This document shows positions 15,705-23,293 of a DNA stretch of 23,389 nt, one piece after another. The stretch's first letter is position 1, and every line of letters begins with the position of its first letter. The stretch is from Sulfurovum sp. Its GTDB lineage: Bacteria > Campylobacterota > Campylobacteria > Campylobacterales > Sulfurovaceae. Both the position numbers and the translations under genes were made by a program. The notes beneath the pieces were generated by a model. It was given only the letters and a program-made list of their open reading frames with translations, did not search any database and was not told where the DNA came from. The DNA lies in contig JAUXGC010000006.1 in NCBI GenBank assembly GCA_030622375.1, positions 1-23,389 of the forward strand, written 5' to 3'.

Positions 15705-16056
15705 AGAGCGTCGTCCAAACCCACATAGACAAAATAACAATAGGAATGCTCAACCTGCAATACGCAGAGCAAGCCAAATCCTAATGCTAGACCCAACCCA
15801 AACAGAAAACCAAACCCAAATCAAAACAGAAAACCAAATGGTAATGTCCAAGATGCTGAAGCACCCAATGGAAACAGAAAACCAAATCCTAACCAAAATA
15901 GGAATAACAATAATCAAAACCGTAATTCTGGGGACAATAGAAACAACAATAGACCCAACCCAAGCAATAAACAAAATAGTAACCAAAACCGTAATACCGC
16001 TGGCAACAAGGGTGGCAATAAGCATAGAAACAAAAGAAAAAATGTTACCACTGTAA
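15631..16056 (+). CDS. rnj: N-terminal low-complexity extension of RNase J, first frame (frame broken near 15774)
   Basis: The ATG at 15631 has AAAGGA 8 bases upstream and encodes MENNNNQENSNSQNQEKE..., continuing with Arg/Asn/Pro-rich sequence to about residue 48 (RRAS). After that the frame turns into Ile/Thr-rich sequence with no likeness to the earlier part, and stops at 16056. The Asn-Arg-Pro-rich coding continues in the frame of the RNase J core instead. One extra C after 15774 would join the two frames as RRASPNPNARPNPN and give a single 723-residue RNase J. I therefore read this as the start of rnj, not a separate gene. Basic Asn-rich N-terminal extensions are known in Helicobacter RNase J. 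Confidence 0.65.
   Translation: MENNNNQENSNSQNQEKETQNNSPRERRPNPHRQNNNRNAQPAIRRASQILMLDPTQTENQTQIKTENQMVMSKMLKHPMETENQILTKIGITIIKTVILGTIETTIDPTQAINKIVTKTVIPLATRVAISIETKEKMLPL
15801..15886 (+). repeat. Three copies of a 14-base repeat in the rnj extension
   Basis: AACAGAAAACCAAA occurs at 15801, 15825 and 15873. The spacings of 24 and 48 bases are multiples of eight codons. In the RNase J core frame each copy encodes NRKPN. The region is prone to slippage and unequal recombination. Confidence 0.7.
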
Positions 16057-16064
16057 ATGATACA

Positions 16065-17801
16065 ATGAGAGCTTCTATTGAGGAAAACGCTCGTGTAAAA
16101 GATTCTACCATGAACCCATGGAAACAGATAGACATGACAAGCAAAGGTAAAATAAGATTTACCCCACTTGGCGGACTAGGCGAAATCGGTGGAAATATGG
16201 CTGTTTTAGAAACAGAAACTACCGCTATTGTCATCGATGTAGGAATGAGCTTCCCTGATGACACGATGCACGGTGTTGATATTTTGATACCTGATTTTTC
16301 TTACTTGCACACCATTAAAGATAAAATCAAAGCTATTATCATCACGCACGGGCACGAAGACCATATTGGTGCGATGCCTTATCTGTTTAAAGAGTTAAAA
16401 TTCCCTATCTACGCAACACCACTTGCACTGGCAATGATAGAGAACAAATTCAATGAGCATGGACTCAAAGCAGATACAAAATACTTCAATTTTGTTACAC
16501 TGCGAAAACAATATGATATTGGTGATCTACAAATAGAATGGATGCACAACACACACTCTATCATTGACGCATGCTCGCTGGCTATTGAGACGCCTGCAGG
16601 AACCATCATTCACACAGCTGACTTTAAAGTAGACCACACACCAGTAGATAACTATACTATGGATTTGCACCGTTATGCATACTATGGAGCCAAAGGTGTC
16701 CTTTGTCTCTTCTCTGACTCAACAAACTCTCATAACCCTGGCTTTACAAAAAGTGAGATAGTTGTAGGAAGAACCTTCGATACGCTCTTCGACCTTGCAA
16801 AAGGAAGAGTAATCATGTCTACCTTCTCATCAAATGTGCACCGTATTTATCAAGCTATGGAGCGTGGAGTAAAACATGGCAGAAAGATCTGTGTAATCGG
16901 ACGTTCAATGGAACGTAATGTTGAAACAAACAGAGCTTTAGGCTTTGTAGATATAGACGATAAACATTTCATTGAAGTACATGAGGTACCAAAATATTCT
17001 GAGAATGAAATACTTATTGTAACCACTGGCTCTCAAGGTGAAACCATGGCAGCACTAAACCGTATGGCATCAGATGAGCATCCTCATATTAAGCTTAAAC
17101 CATCAGATACAGTGATTATATCAGCTTCTGCTATCCCAGGAAACGAAGCTTCTGTTTCTGGTCTGATGAATAAGCTTGTTAAGGCAGGTGTAACTGTACG
17201 TTATAAAGAATTTGGAGACATCCACGTTTCAGGTCATGCTGGACAAGAAGAGCAAAAGCTTATCTTGAGACTGGTTCAGCCTAAGTTCTTCTTGCCTGTG
17301 CATGGTGAGTACAACCACATCGCTAAACACGCACAAACGGCAGTATCCTGTGGTGTAGATGAGAGAAATATTCTTCTTATGAGTGACGGAGACCAAGTAG
17401 AGATTACTCCTAAATATCTCAAAAAAGTAAAAACGGTAAAAACAGGTAAAACTTACATTGACAACCAAAACAATATGCAAATTGAAAATGATGTGGTAGT
17501 TGACAGACAAAAATTGGCTGAAGATGGCATTATCAATGTAGTAGCACAAATTGCTCAAAACAATCAAAAAATAATTGGCAAGCCTGTAGTAACAAGTCAC
17601 GGTCTTGTGGCAGACAAAGAAGATAAACAGTTTGCCAAAGAGATAGAACTTCTATTGGAAACCATACTGCTAAACATGAAGCCAGAAGCACTAAAAGATC
17701 ACAAAAATGTAGAAAATGAAATCCGCTCTGTTATCAGAAAGCATGTTGTAAGAACCAAAAAGAGATACCCTCTCATTATCCCAACTATTTTTATAGTTTA
17801 A
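16065..17801 (+). CDS. rnj: Ribonuclease J, catalytic core
   Basis: A metallo-beta-lactamase/beta-CASP ribonuclease with 5'-3' exonuclease and endonuclease activity, the main RNA-decay enzyme in this lineage. In the 578-residue frame from 16065, motifs are: FTPLGGLGEIGGN (32-44), THGHEDHIGAMPY (94-106, zinc ligands H95, H97, D99, H100), H164 (HNTHSI), D186 (HTADFKVD), the beta-CASP motifs including GDIHVSGHAGQEE (384-396), and PVHGEY (411-416). The C-terminal domain ends in PLIIPTIFIV. There is no ribosome site before 16065, and the same frame stays open back to 15744, so the true start is probably the ATG at 15631 via the frame problem near 15774. A terminator follows the stop. Confidence 0.94.
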   Translation: MRASIEENARVKDSTMNPWKQIDMTSKGKIRFTPLGGLGEIGGNMAVLETETTAIVIDVGMSFPDDTMHGVDILIPDFSYLHTIKDKIKAIIITHGHEDHIGAMPYLFKELKFPIYATPLALAMIENKFNEHGLKADTKYFNFVTLRKQYDIGDLQIEWMHNTHSIIDACSLAIETPAGTIIHTADFKVDHTPVDNYTMDLHRYAYYGAKGVLCLFSDSTNSHNPGFTKSEIVVGRTFDTLFDLAKGRVIMSTFSSNVHRIYQAMERGVKHGRKICVIGRSMERNVETNRALGFVDIDDKHFIEVHEVPKYSENEILIVTTGSQGETMAALNRMASDEHPHIKLKPSDTVIISASAIPGNEASVSGLMNKLVKAGVTVRYKEFGDIHVSGHAGQEEQKLILRLVQPKFFLPVHGEYNHIAKHAQTAVSCGVDERNILLMSDGDQVEITPKYLKKVKTVKTGKTYIDNQNNMQIENDVVVDRQKLAEDGIINVVAQIAQNNQKIIGKPVVTSHGLVADKEDKQFAKEIELLLETILLNMKPEALKDHKNVENEIRSVIRKHVVRTKKRYPLIIPTIFIV

Positions 17802-17830
17802 TACTCCCTCCTTCCTCTGCGTTCCCCTGA

Positions 17831-17855
17831 GGGGAGGCTCACTCCCCCTTGTTTT
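17831..17855 (+). terminator. Rho-independent terminator after rnj
   Basis: GGGGAG (17831-17836), loop GCTCA, CTCCCC (17842-17847), then CTTGTTTT. A competing hairpin, TCCCC-TGA-GGGGA (17823-17835), uses the same GGGG. A 7-bp AT-rich repeat (TTGTTTT 17849-17855 with AAAACAA 17862-17868) follows, just before the msrBA ribosome site. Confidence 0.6.
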
Positions 17856-17880
17856 AAATAAAAAACAATAAAGGAACAGA

Positions 17881-18813
17881 ATGAAATATATTATATGGAT
17901 ACCAATACTAATTCTTACCATATCTGGTTTTTCTAGTGAAATTAAGCCTTGGACAATAAAGCTAAAAAATCTTACTCCATTTGAAAAACATGTTATTGTG
18001 GACAAAGGAACAGAAAGAGCTTTTTCCGGTAAGTATGTTAGCACGAAAGAGAAAGGTATATATGTTTGTAAAGTATGTAATGCGCCTCTTTACAACTCAA
18101 ATGATAAGTTTGACTCTAACTGTGGTTGGCCAAGTTTTGATGATGCAGTTGCGGGTGCCATTAAACGACAAACCGATGCAGATGGTAGACGTACTGAGAT
18201 ACTATGCGCTAATTGTGGAGCACATTTGGGGCATCTGTTTAAAGGCGAAAGGATTACTGCTAAGAATGTGCGTCACTGCGTCAACTCAATCTCTCTTAAT
18301 TTTAACAAAAAGGAATTAGCTCAAAAAACAATGCTAGCTAAAGCTTATTTTGCAGGTGGATGTTTTTGGGGCGTAGAGTATTATCTTGAAAAGATAGATG
18401 GCGTAAAGGAGGTAGTTTCTGGTTTTATGGGAGGGGTAGTAAAAAATCCAACCTATTATCAGGTTATACAAACCAAAACAGGACACTTAGAAACTGTGGA
18501 AGTAACATATAACTCATCAGAAGTCTCTTATGACACACTAGCTAAAACATTTTTTGAAATACACGACCCCACACAAACAGATGGACAAGGTCCAGACATA
18601 GGAGAGCAATATCTTTCTGCTATATTTGTACATACTCAAGAAGAGCACGAGGTCATAGATAGACTAATCAAACAACTAGAGCAAAAAGGTTTTAAAATAG
18701 CCACTAAAATACTCAATAAAACATCCTTTTACAAAGCAGAGGAGTATCATCAAGATTATTATGAACACAAAAACTCAAAACCTTACTGTCACAGATACAT
18801 AAAACGGTTTTAA
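17881..18813 (+). CDS. Exported bifunctional methionine sulfoxide reductase, MsrB-MsrA fusion
   Basis: A 310-residue protein with a signal peptide (1-19), then an MsrB domain (about 30-142) and an MsrA domain (about 153-310). MsrB shows two zinc CxxC pairs (C63/C66, C109/C112), GWPSF (82-86) and catalytic C133 in RHCVNSISL; C81 may resolve. MsrA shows GCFWGVE with catalytic C161 and a C-terminal C303 in PYCHRYI as a possible resolving cysteine. Together they reduce both the R and S forms of methionine sulfoxide in exported proteins. No lipobox is present, so it is probably soluble in the periplasm or loosely anchored. AAAGGA precedes the ATG. The gene stands alone behind the rnj terminator. 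Confidence 0.93.
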   Translation: MKYIIWIPILILTISGFSSEIKPWTIKLKNLTPFEKHVIVDKGTERAFSGKYVSTKEKGIYVCKVCNAPLYNSNDKFDSNCGWPSFDDAVAGAIKRQTDADGRRTEILCANCGAHLGHLFKGERITAKNVRHCVNSISLNFNKKELAQKTMLAKAYFAGGCFWGVEYYLEKIDGVKEVVSGFMGGVVKNPTYYQVIQTKTGHLETVEVTYNSSEVSYDTLAKTFFEIHDPTQTDGQGPDIGEQYLSAIFVHTQEEHEVIDRLIKQLEQKGFKIATKILNKTSFYKAEEYHQDYYEHKNSKPYCHRYIKRF

Positions 18814-18821
18814 TACGCAAA

Positions 18822-19058
18822 TCAAGTATTACAACCTCCACCCTCTTGCACAGAAAAACTATTTGCATATCCACACTCTAGACATTCAAAAGAGAGTATT
18901 TTTGGAGCAGAGCACCCGCCTAATCTTTGGTCAGATAGCTCTATGGACTTTTTGTGGCATTTAGGACAAAACCCTCTTTTGATAGCATCAAGTTGCTCTT
19001 TTTTCTCTTTTAGGTAATAGGTATATGCAAAAACAGATCCCATTAGAATAATTAGCAT
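18822..19058 (-). CDS. Small membrane-anchored zinc-ribbon protein
   Basis: A frame of 78 residues from the ATG at 19058. It has an N-terminal membrane span, a short charged linker (KEKKEQ), and a zinc ribbon with CPKC (31-34) and CLEC (59-62) plus an isolated Cys in RLGGCSAP. It ends in GGGCNT. The ATG has no ribosome site. A strong AAGGAG overlaps the stop of the upstream peptidase gene, and the in-frame codon 6 bases after it is ATC (19083-19085). Starting there would add nine residues and complete the membrane helix. It is the third gene of the lipoprotein-peptidase group. No function recognised. Confidence 0.65.
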   Translation of the reverse strand: MLIILMGSVFAYTYYLKEKKEQLDAIKRGFCPKCHKKSIELSDQRLGGCSAPKILSFECLECGYANSFSVQEGGGCNT

Positions 19059-19095
19059 AAACAGTAGAAGATAGACAGTATCGATGAGTAGCTCC

Positions 19096-19767
19096 TTAGG
19101 TAGTATAGGTATGAAGTTTAACTATACATTCTTTATAATTTGGTAAATAGTATTTTACCAAATTCCAAAAGTCTTTTTGATGATTTTTGTATTTAATATG
19201 TGCAAGCTCATGAACGATGATATACTCTGCTACATCTTGAGGAAGCTTCATTATTGCCGTGTTAAAACTTACAATATTTTTTCCAGAACAGCTGCCCCAT
19301 TGTCTTTTTGTCTTACGAAAACGTATATTATTGGGAAAAAGAGACATTTGTTTAGACCATTTTTCTACAAGAGGAGGAATATATTGTTCAGCCTTCTCTT
19401 TATAAAAATTATTGATATGTTTTTGGAAAAGTATTTTATCATAATGATGATAACGGAGCAAAAACACATTGTGTTCAAAGGTAAATTTGATTCTTTTTTT
19501 TATCTGTTTTTCTAATTTTAGTGAATAAGCTTGACCTTGATAGAAAATCACTTCCGGACGAGAGAAATCTAAAACTTTCCCTTTTTTTTGTAAGTGTTTC
19601 TCTCTTGCACTATTAATCCAACTAGATTTTTTAAGCAATAGTTGCTCTATATAGTGCTGAGATACTTTGGGAGATTTGATGACAAGATTCCCTCTATCGT
19701 CAAATGTTAAATAGGTGTGCTTGAGCCTAGGATTAACAATATGTACATATTGTGGCAAAAGGCTCAT
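19096..19767 (-). CDS. YgjP/DUF45-type M48-like metallopeptidase
   Basis: A 223-residue protein with the zinc site HELAH (186-190) and a third His in KNHQKDFW (196), preceded by RQWGSCS (155-161), the WGSC block typical of the YgjP/SprT-like DUF45 family. The N-terminal half (1-140) is the usual beta-rich and helical part. No signal peptide or membrane span, so it is cytoplasmic. Biological substrates of the family are poorly known; in some genomes the gene is linked to type I restriction loci, which is not the case here. It starts 12 bases after the MORN lipoprotein gene and its TAA merges with the ribosome site of the zinc-ribbon gene. Confidence 0.88.
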   Translation of the reverse strand: MSLLPQYVHIVNPRLKHTYLTFDDRGNLVIKSPKVSQHYIEQLLLKKSSWINSAREKHLQKKGKVLDFSRPEVIFYQGQAYSLKLEKQIKKRIKFTFEHNVFLLRYHHYDKILFQKHINNFYKEKAEQYIPPLVEKWSKQMSLFPNNIRFRKTKRQWGSCSGKNIVSFNTAIMKLPQDVAEYIIVHELAHIKYKNHQKDFWNLVKYYLPNYKECIVKLHTYTT

Positions 19768-19779
19768 AACGAAAATTAA

Positions 19780-20223
19780 CTACTGAAGCTTATCATATTT
19801 ATATACAGCTTGTTTATGTATAGAACCATCTATTCTGTATGCCTTGGCCTCTCCATCTTTTAAACCATTTTTGTAAGTATAATATATCATAGTATCGCCA
19901 TTTGGGTAAAATGTTTTTTGAATACCATGTTTTCTACCATTGACATAAGGTATATGCATAAGTACGCCACCTTTATTGTTATACCATATTTCGGTGCCAT
20001 CCTTTACCCCGTTTCTCATATTTACAGTTGAAGTTAAATGCCCATCATAGCCATATTTTTTGAGTATCCCATTTTGTCCAGTCGAGTCAGACATAAAAAA
20101 TTCGGAACGTATTTTGCCTCCAGTAAAATACTCTTTTTTCACTTTTTTACCAAGACTTGGTCCATCACAGGCAGTGAAAAAAAGTAGGGGCAACAGAACA
20201 AGAAATAAAGATAATATTTTCAT
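19780..20223 (-). CDS. MORN-repeat lipoprotein (YwqK-like)
   Basis: A 147-residue protein. It has a lipoprotein signal (LLFFTAC, lipidated Cys at 19) and at least three MORN-type (MORN_2/YwqK) repeats with a period of about 24 residues, marked by NGVKDG (71-76), NGRKHG (95-100) and NGLKDG (119-124). Databases often label such proteins as YwqK-family antitoxins, but nothing here supports a toxin-antitoxin role; a surface or periplasmic binding protein is more likely. AAAGG lies 7 bases before the ATG and a TATAAT -10 box is close upstream. It is the first gene of a three-gene leftward group. Confidence 0.8.
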   Translation of the reverse strand: MKILSLFLVLLPLLFFTACDGPSLGKKVKKEYFTGGKIRSEFFMSDSTGQNGILKKYGYDGHLTSTVNMRNGVKDGTEIWYNNKGGVLMHIPYVNGRKHGIQKTFYPNGDTMIYYTYKNGLKDGEAKAYRIDGSIHKQAVYKYDKLQ

Positions 20224-20258
20224 ACATAAACCTTTTATAGTTATTAAATTAAATAGCC

Positions 20259-20264
20259 ATTATA
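20259..20264 (-). promoter_or_regulatory. -10 box for the MORN lipoprotein group
   Basis: Minus-strand TATAAT preceded by TAATAG lies 35 bases upstream of the ATG at 20223. It is in a very AT-rich gap after the DUF779 gene and would give a leader of about 30 bases. Confidence 0.5.
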
Positions 20265-20319
20265 CTATTAAGTTACTTTGTTTTAAAGAAGCTCTATATT
20301 TTAATTTAATTTAATATTT

Positions 20320-20694
20320 TTAATCTATCTCAATCTCTTCTAGATTTTCAAACTCTTCAGTGTTAAATAGCCTAGATACAGTTATAAATCTAACACCTAA
20401 AGGAATTTCGATAGAGAAACTGGAGCCTCTTCCTTTAACTACATCTATGGTCATATGAGTATTTTTCATATATTCAAACTGCTCTGAAGACATAAAAAAC
20501 TCGCAACCGTGAATTTCACCTACTTTAACATCACGGCTACCTACCATAAAGTCCCCAACTTCAAAACACATAGGTGCTGAGCCATCACAGCAACCACCAC
20601 TTTGATGAAACATAAGTTCTGAGTCATGCATCTCTCTTAGTCTATCTATAAGATCATTTGCTTCCTGTGTCGATACAACACGTTTTGTATGCAT
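20320..20694 (-). CDS. DUF779 protein, aldehyde dehydrogenase companion
   Basis: A 124-residue protein of the DUF779 family, marked by FHQSGGCCDGSAPMC (29-43) with cysteines C35, C36 and C43, and by GCEFFMSSEQFEYMKNTHMT in the middle. The cysteine cluster suggests metal or thiol chemistry, but function is not established. DUF779 genes are typically found next to ExaC/AcoD-type aldehyde dehydrogenases, exactly as here: it lies 78 bases downstream of the dehydrogenase on the same strand. AGGA is 6 bases before the ATG. The gap holds competing hairpins that could tune its expression. Confidence 0.88.
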   Translation of the reverse strand: MHTKRVVSTQEANDLIDRLREMHDSELMFHQSGGCCDGSAPMCFEVGDFMVGSRDVKVGEIHGCEFFMSSEQFEYMKNTHMTIDVVKGRGSSFSIEIPLGVRFITVSRLFNTEEFENLEEIEID

Positions 20695-20724
20695 CTATTG
20701 TCCTTTATTTTGAAATATTAAATA

Positions 20725-20760
20725 AGAGTTCTGAACTCTAGAAGACAAACCCTAGAATTC
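20725..20760 (-). promoter_or_regulatory. Two mutually exclusive hairpins between aldehyde dehydrogenase and DUF779 genes
   Basis: On the minus-strand transcript GAATTCTAG (20760-20752) can pair with CTAGAGTTC (20741-20733), 9 bp with one U-G pair. The second arm overlaps AGAGTT (20739-20734), which can instead pair with AACTCT (20730-20725) around a 3-base loop. AT-rich sequence, but no clean T run, follows. This could be an attenuator or a processing site. Confidence 0.4.
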
Positions 20761-20772
20761 AGGACAAAATGG

Positions 20773-22269
20773 CTAAAAGAAACCTAATGCACTTTCGCTG
20801 TAAGAAGTCAGTATATTTTTTGTATGGCGGTAATTATTTAACATCATCATATGTGTTTCCCTGCCAATGCCGGATAGTTTATATCCACCAAATGATGCGT
20901 GTGAAGGGTATGCATGATAACAGTTCGCCCAAATACGTCCTGCCTCTATGCCTCGTGTTAATTTTTGCATCTCATGTACATTTCTTGTCCATACTCCTGC
21001 ACCAAGACCGTAGAGTGTGTCGTTTGCAATCTCTAGTGCTTCGTCCAAATCTTCAAATGTTGTCACAGAGAGTACTGGACCAAAAATCTCTTCTTGGAAA
21101 ATTCTCATTTTATTGTCACCTTTAAAAATAGTTGGTTGTATAAAATAACCATCTGGACACTCTTCATTGACAAACTTCTCTCCACCTATAAGAAGTTCTG
21201 CCCCTTCTTCTTTGCCGATAGAAATATAGTTTAATATTTTTTCATACTGATCGGAAGATGCCTGAGCTCCCATCATAGTAGTTGCATCTAGAGGATTACC
21301 CATTTTAATAGCCGCAACACGCTCTAAAACACGTTTCATAAATGGCTCATAGATACTCTCTTGAATTAATGCACGTGATGGACAAGTACATACTTCACCT
21401 TGATTAAATGCGAACAGTACTAACCCTTCAATAGCTTTGTCAAAAAATGCATCATCTGCATCCATAATACTTTCCATGAATATATTTGGAGATTTACCAC
21501 CAAGTTCAAGCGTAACAGGGATAATGTTTTCAGAAGCATACTGCATAATGAGCCTGCCTGTTGTTGTTTCTCCTGTGAATCCAATTTTTCTAATACCTCT
21601 ACTAAGTGCTAGTGGCTTGCCACACTCTGGACCAAATCCATTAATGATATTAATAACTCCTGCAGGGAGAATATCTGAGATAACTTCCATCATAAGCATA
21701 ATAGAAACTGGAGTCTGCTCAGCAGGCTTAAGTATCACACAGTTACCAGCAGCAATAGCAGGTGCAATTTTCCATGCAGCCATTAAGATCGGAAAGTTCC
21801 AAGGAATAATTTGACCAACTACTCCTAGAGGTTCATGAATCTCTTGAGATACAGTAGTAGCATCCAAATCAGAAACAGTACCAGATTCAGAACGAATTAC
21901 GCCAGCAAAGTAACGAAAATGATCAATTGCTAGTGGCAAATCTGCATTGATAGTTTCACGAATAGCTTTTCCATTGTCCCAAGACTCTGCAATAGCTAAT
22001 TTTTCTAAGTTTACCTCCATCGCATCTGCAATTTTATTTAGCACTGCACTTCTTTCTGTAACAGAAGTTTTTCCCCAAGTTTCAAAGCCTTTCCATGCTG
22101 CATCAACTGCTACTTGTACATCTTTTTTATTTGATTGTGCTACTTTAGTCATTACTTTATCATCAATAGGTGAAATTGCGTCAAAGTAGTTACCATCCAC
22201 AGGAGCTACCCACTCTCCGCCTATAAAGTTTTCATATTGTACTTTAAATGTTGGTTTTTCATATACCAT
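20773..22269 (-). CDS. NAD-dependent aldehyde dehydrogenase, ExaC/AcoD (acetaldehyde) type
   Basis: A 498-residue aldehyde dehydrogenase that oxidises aldehydes to acids. Catalytic N158 (IIPWNFP), general base E255 (LELGGKSPN) and nucleophile C294 ([12 protein letters not shown]) are in place, and EEIFGPV (393-399) is the cofactor segment. The end [10 protein letters not shown] is the C-terminal signature of the acetaldehyde dehydrogenase II subgroup (ExaC, AcoD, AldB). The ATG at 22269 has AGGA about 7 bases upstream and fits the family; an upstream ATG at 22293 has no ribosome site. It is followed by its usual DUF779 partner. Substrate is probably acetaldehyde or a short aldehyde. Confidence 0.93.
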   Translation of the reverse strand: MVYEKPTFKVQYENFIGGEWVAPVDGNYFDAISPIDDKVMTKVAQSNKKDVQVAVDAAWKGFETWGKTSVTERSAVLNKIADAMEVNLEKLAIAESWDNGKAIRETINADLPLAIDHFRYFAGVIRSESGTVSDLDATTVSQEIHEPLGVVGQIIPWNFPILMAAWKIAPAIAAGNCVILKPAEQTPVSIMLMMEVISDILPAGVINIINGFGPECGKPLALSRGIRKIGFTGETTTGRLIMQYASENIIPVTLELGGKSPNIFMESIMDADDAFFDKAIEGLVLFAFNQGEVCTCPSRALIQESIYEPFMKRVLERVAAIKMGNPLDATTMMGAQASSDQYEKILNYISIGKEEGAELLIGGEKFVNEECPDGYFIQPTIFKGDNKMRIFQEEIFGPVLSVTTFEDLDEALEIANDTLYGLGAGVWTRNVHEMQKLTRGIEAGRIWANCYHAYPSHASFGGYKLSGIGRETHMMMLNNYRHTKNILTSYSESALGFF

Positions 22270-22293
22270 CTTTTTTCCTTTTTTAATATTCAT

Positions 22294-22652
22294 TATTAAC
22301 TATTTTTGAAATCATTTCATTTCTGAAATAACTCGCTACGTAACTGAACCATATTGCTACATTATGCCAAATTTACTCTTGATACAATTTTAATCCTATA
22401 CCAATACATAAGTTATTAACTTTTTTAATACGCAAGAAGAAATATTGTAATATAAATAAATGCACAAAAATACTAAAGACTCCATTATCTTGTATGTGGA
22501 AGTCTATTGATGAGTAAGAAAGAGAATTATATTTTAGATATACTTAGTTTAAAATTGTAATTAATATTTCTTGAATCTGTGTTATAAGTTCCAGCAAAAT
22601 ACCCTAAAATTCAAAGTTATATGTTTTATAAGGCTTTATAAAGACCTAAGGA
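22294..22652. other. Divergent intergenic region with a possible operator
   Basis: This AT-rich gap separates the divergent dehydrogenase and pseudouridine synthase genes. At 22308-22329 are overlapping palindromes GAAAT-C-ATTTC and ATTTC-T-GAAAT, 39 bases upstream of the dehydrogenase start, which could bind a regulator. A weak hairpin spans 22477-22505 (AGACTCC with GGAAGTCT, one bulge). A 16-codon frame at 22510-22560 has only a modest GGAAG upstream, and I do not call it. I see nothing else that can be named. Confidence 0.35.
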
Positions 22653-22661
22653 GTGCACTTA

Positions 22662-23252
22662 ATGAATGGAGCAACGAACGATTCAAAAAAACTCTTAGTG
22701 CTCAATAAGCCTAAGGGTTATGTAGTAACACGCTCTGACGAACGTGGACGAAAAACAGTTTATAATCTTTTGCCAGATTGGGTTTTTCATGACGGATGGA
22801 TGCCCATCGGACGCCTTGATCTAGACTCCAAGGGTCTTCTATTGTTTACAACCAACGGTAAAATAGGCGATGTATTGACTAGACCGGGAAATTGTATTAA
22901 GGTATACGAAATCTGGGTTAGGGGACATGCAACAGACGAACACATCGCAGCAGCCATGAAAGGAGTGGAAAGTAAGAACGATTTACTGAAAGCCCTTAGC
23001 GTCGAAAAAATAGGAACTGGTGGAGCAAAAACAAGACTCAGAATAGAAATTGATGAGGGAAAGAATAGACATATCCGCCGACTTTTTGGGGCGATGAAAG
23101 ACCCAAAGTTTGGAACTCCTCTAAAGGTCTTAGACTTAAAGCGAATCAGCATTGGCAGTTTTAAACTCAACATCGAAAGTGCTAAGTGGCGTTACCTTTC
23201 ATTGGAAGAAGAGAGAACTCTACTTAATAATCTAATTAACACAAAGGGTTAG
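22662..23252 (+). CDS. RsuA/RluB/E/F-family pseudouridine synthase without S4 domain
   Basis: A 196-residue enzyme with motif I KLLVLNKPKGYVVTRSD (10-26), the catalytic GRLDLDSKGLLLFTTNG (50-66, nucleophile D53) and the late block EGKNRHIRRLFGAM (132-145). It pseudouridylates a specific uridine in rRNA or tRNA. It lacks the N-terminal S4 domain of RsuA and RluB and so resembles RluE in size. A GTG at 22653 is possible, but AAGGAG sits 8 bases before the ATG at 22662, which I prefer. It is monocistronic, with a convergent gene 41 bases downstream. Confidence 0.9.
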   Translation: MNGATNDSKKLLVLNKPKGYVVTRSDERGRKTVYNLLPDWVFHDGWMPIGRLDLDSKGLLLFTTNGKIGDVLTRPGNCIKVYEIWVRGHATDEHIAAAMKGVESKNDLLKALSVEKIGTGGAKTRLRIEIDEGKNRHIRRLFGAMKDPKFGTPLKVLDLKRISIGSFKLNIESAKWRYLSLEEERTLLNNLINTKG

Positions 23253-23293
23253 ATTTTTTCTTGTTCCACCATTCCTCTCGCAAAATCTATATA

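Noticed and set aside
15750..16025. Hydrophobic 91-residue minus-strand frame opposite the rnj extension
   Set aside because: It is the mirror of the Asn/Pro repeat codons; no ribosome site and no independent coding signal.
15775..16056. Ile/Thr-rich C-terminal half of the 141-residue frame as a separate protein
   Set aside because: Its composition arises from reading the NRKPN repeats in the wrong frame; the coherent protein is in the core frame.
19780..20223. MORN lipoprotein as the antitoxin of a toxin-antitoxin pair
   Set aside because: The label is common in databases, but the protein is lipidated and exported and its neighbours are a peptidase and a zinc-ribbon protein, with no toxin.
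22362..22378. Sigma-54-like sequence (TTGGCATAATGTAGCA on the minus strand) upstream of aldehyde dehydrogenase
   Set aside because: The GG and GC elements are 9 bases apart, not the required 10, and the -12 half lacks TTGC.
22510..22560. 16-codon ORF between the dehydrogenase and pseudouridine synthase genes
   Set aside because: Weak ribosome site, charged AT-rich composition, and frames of this length are expected by chance.
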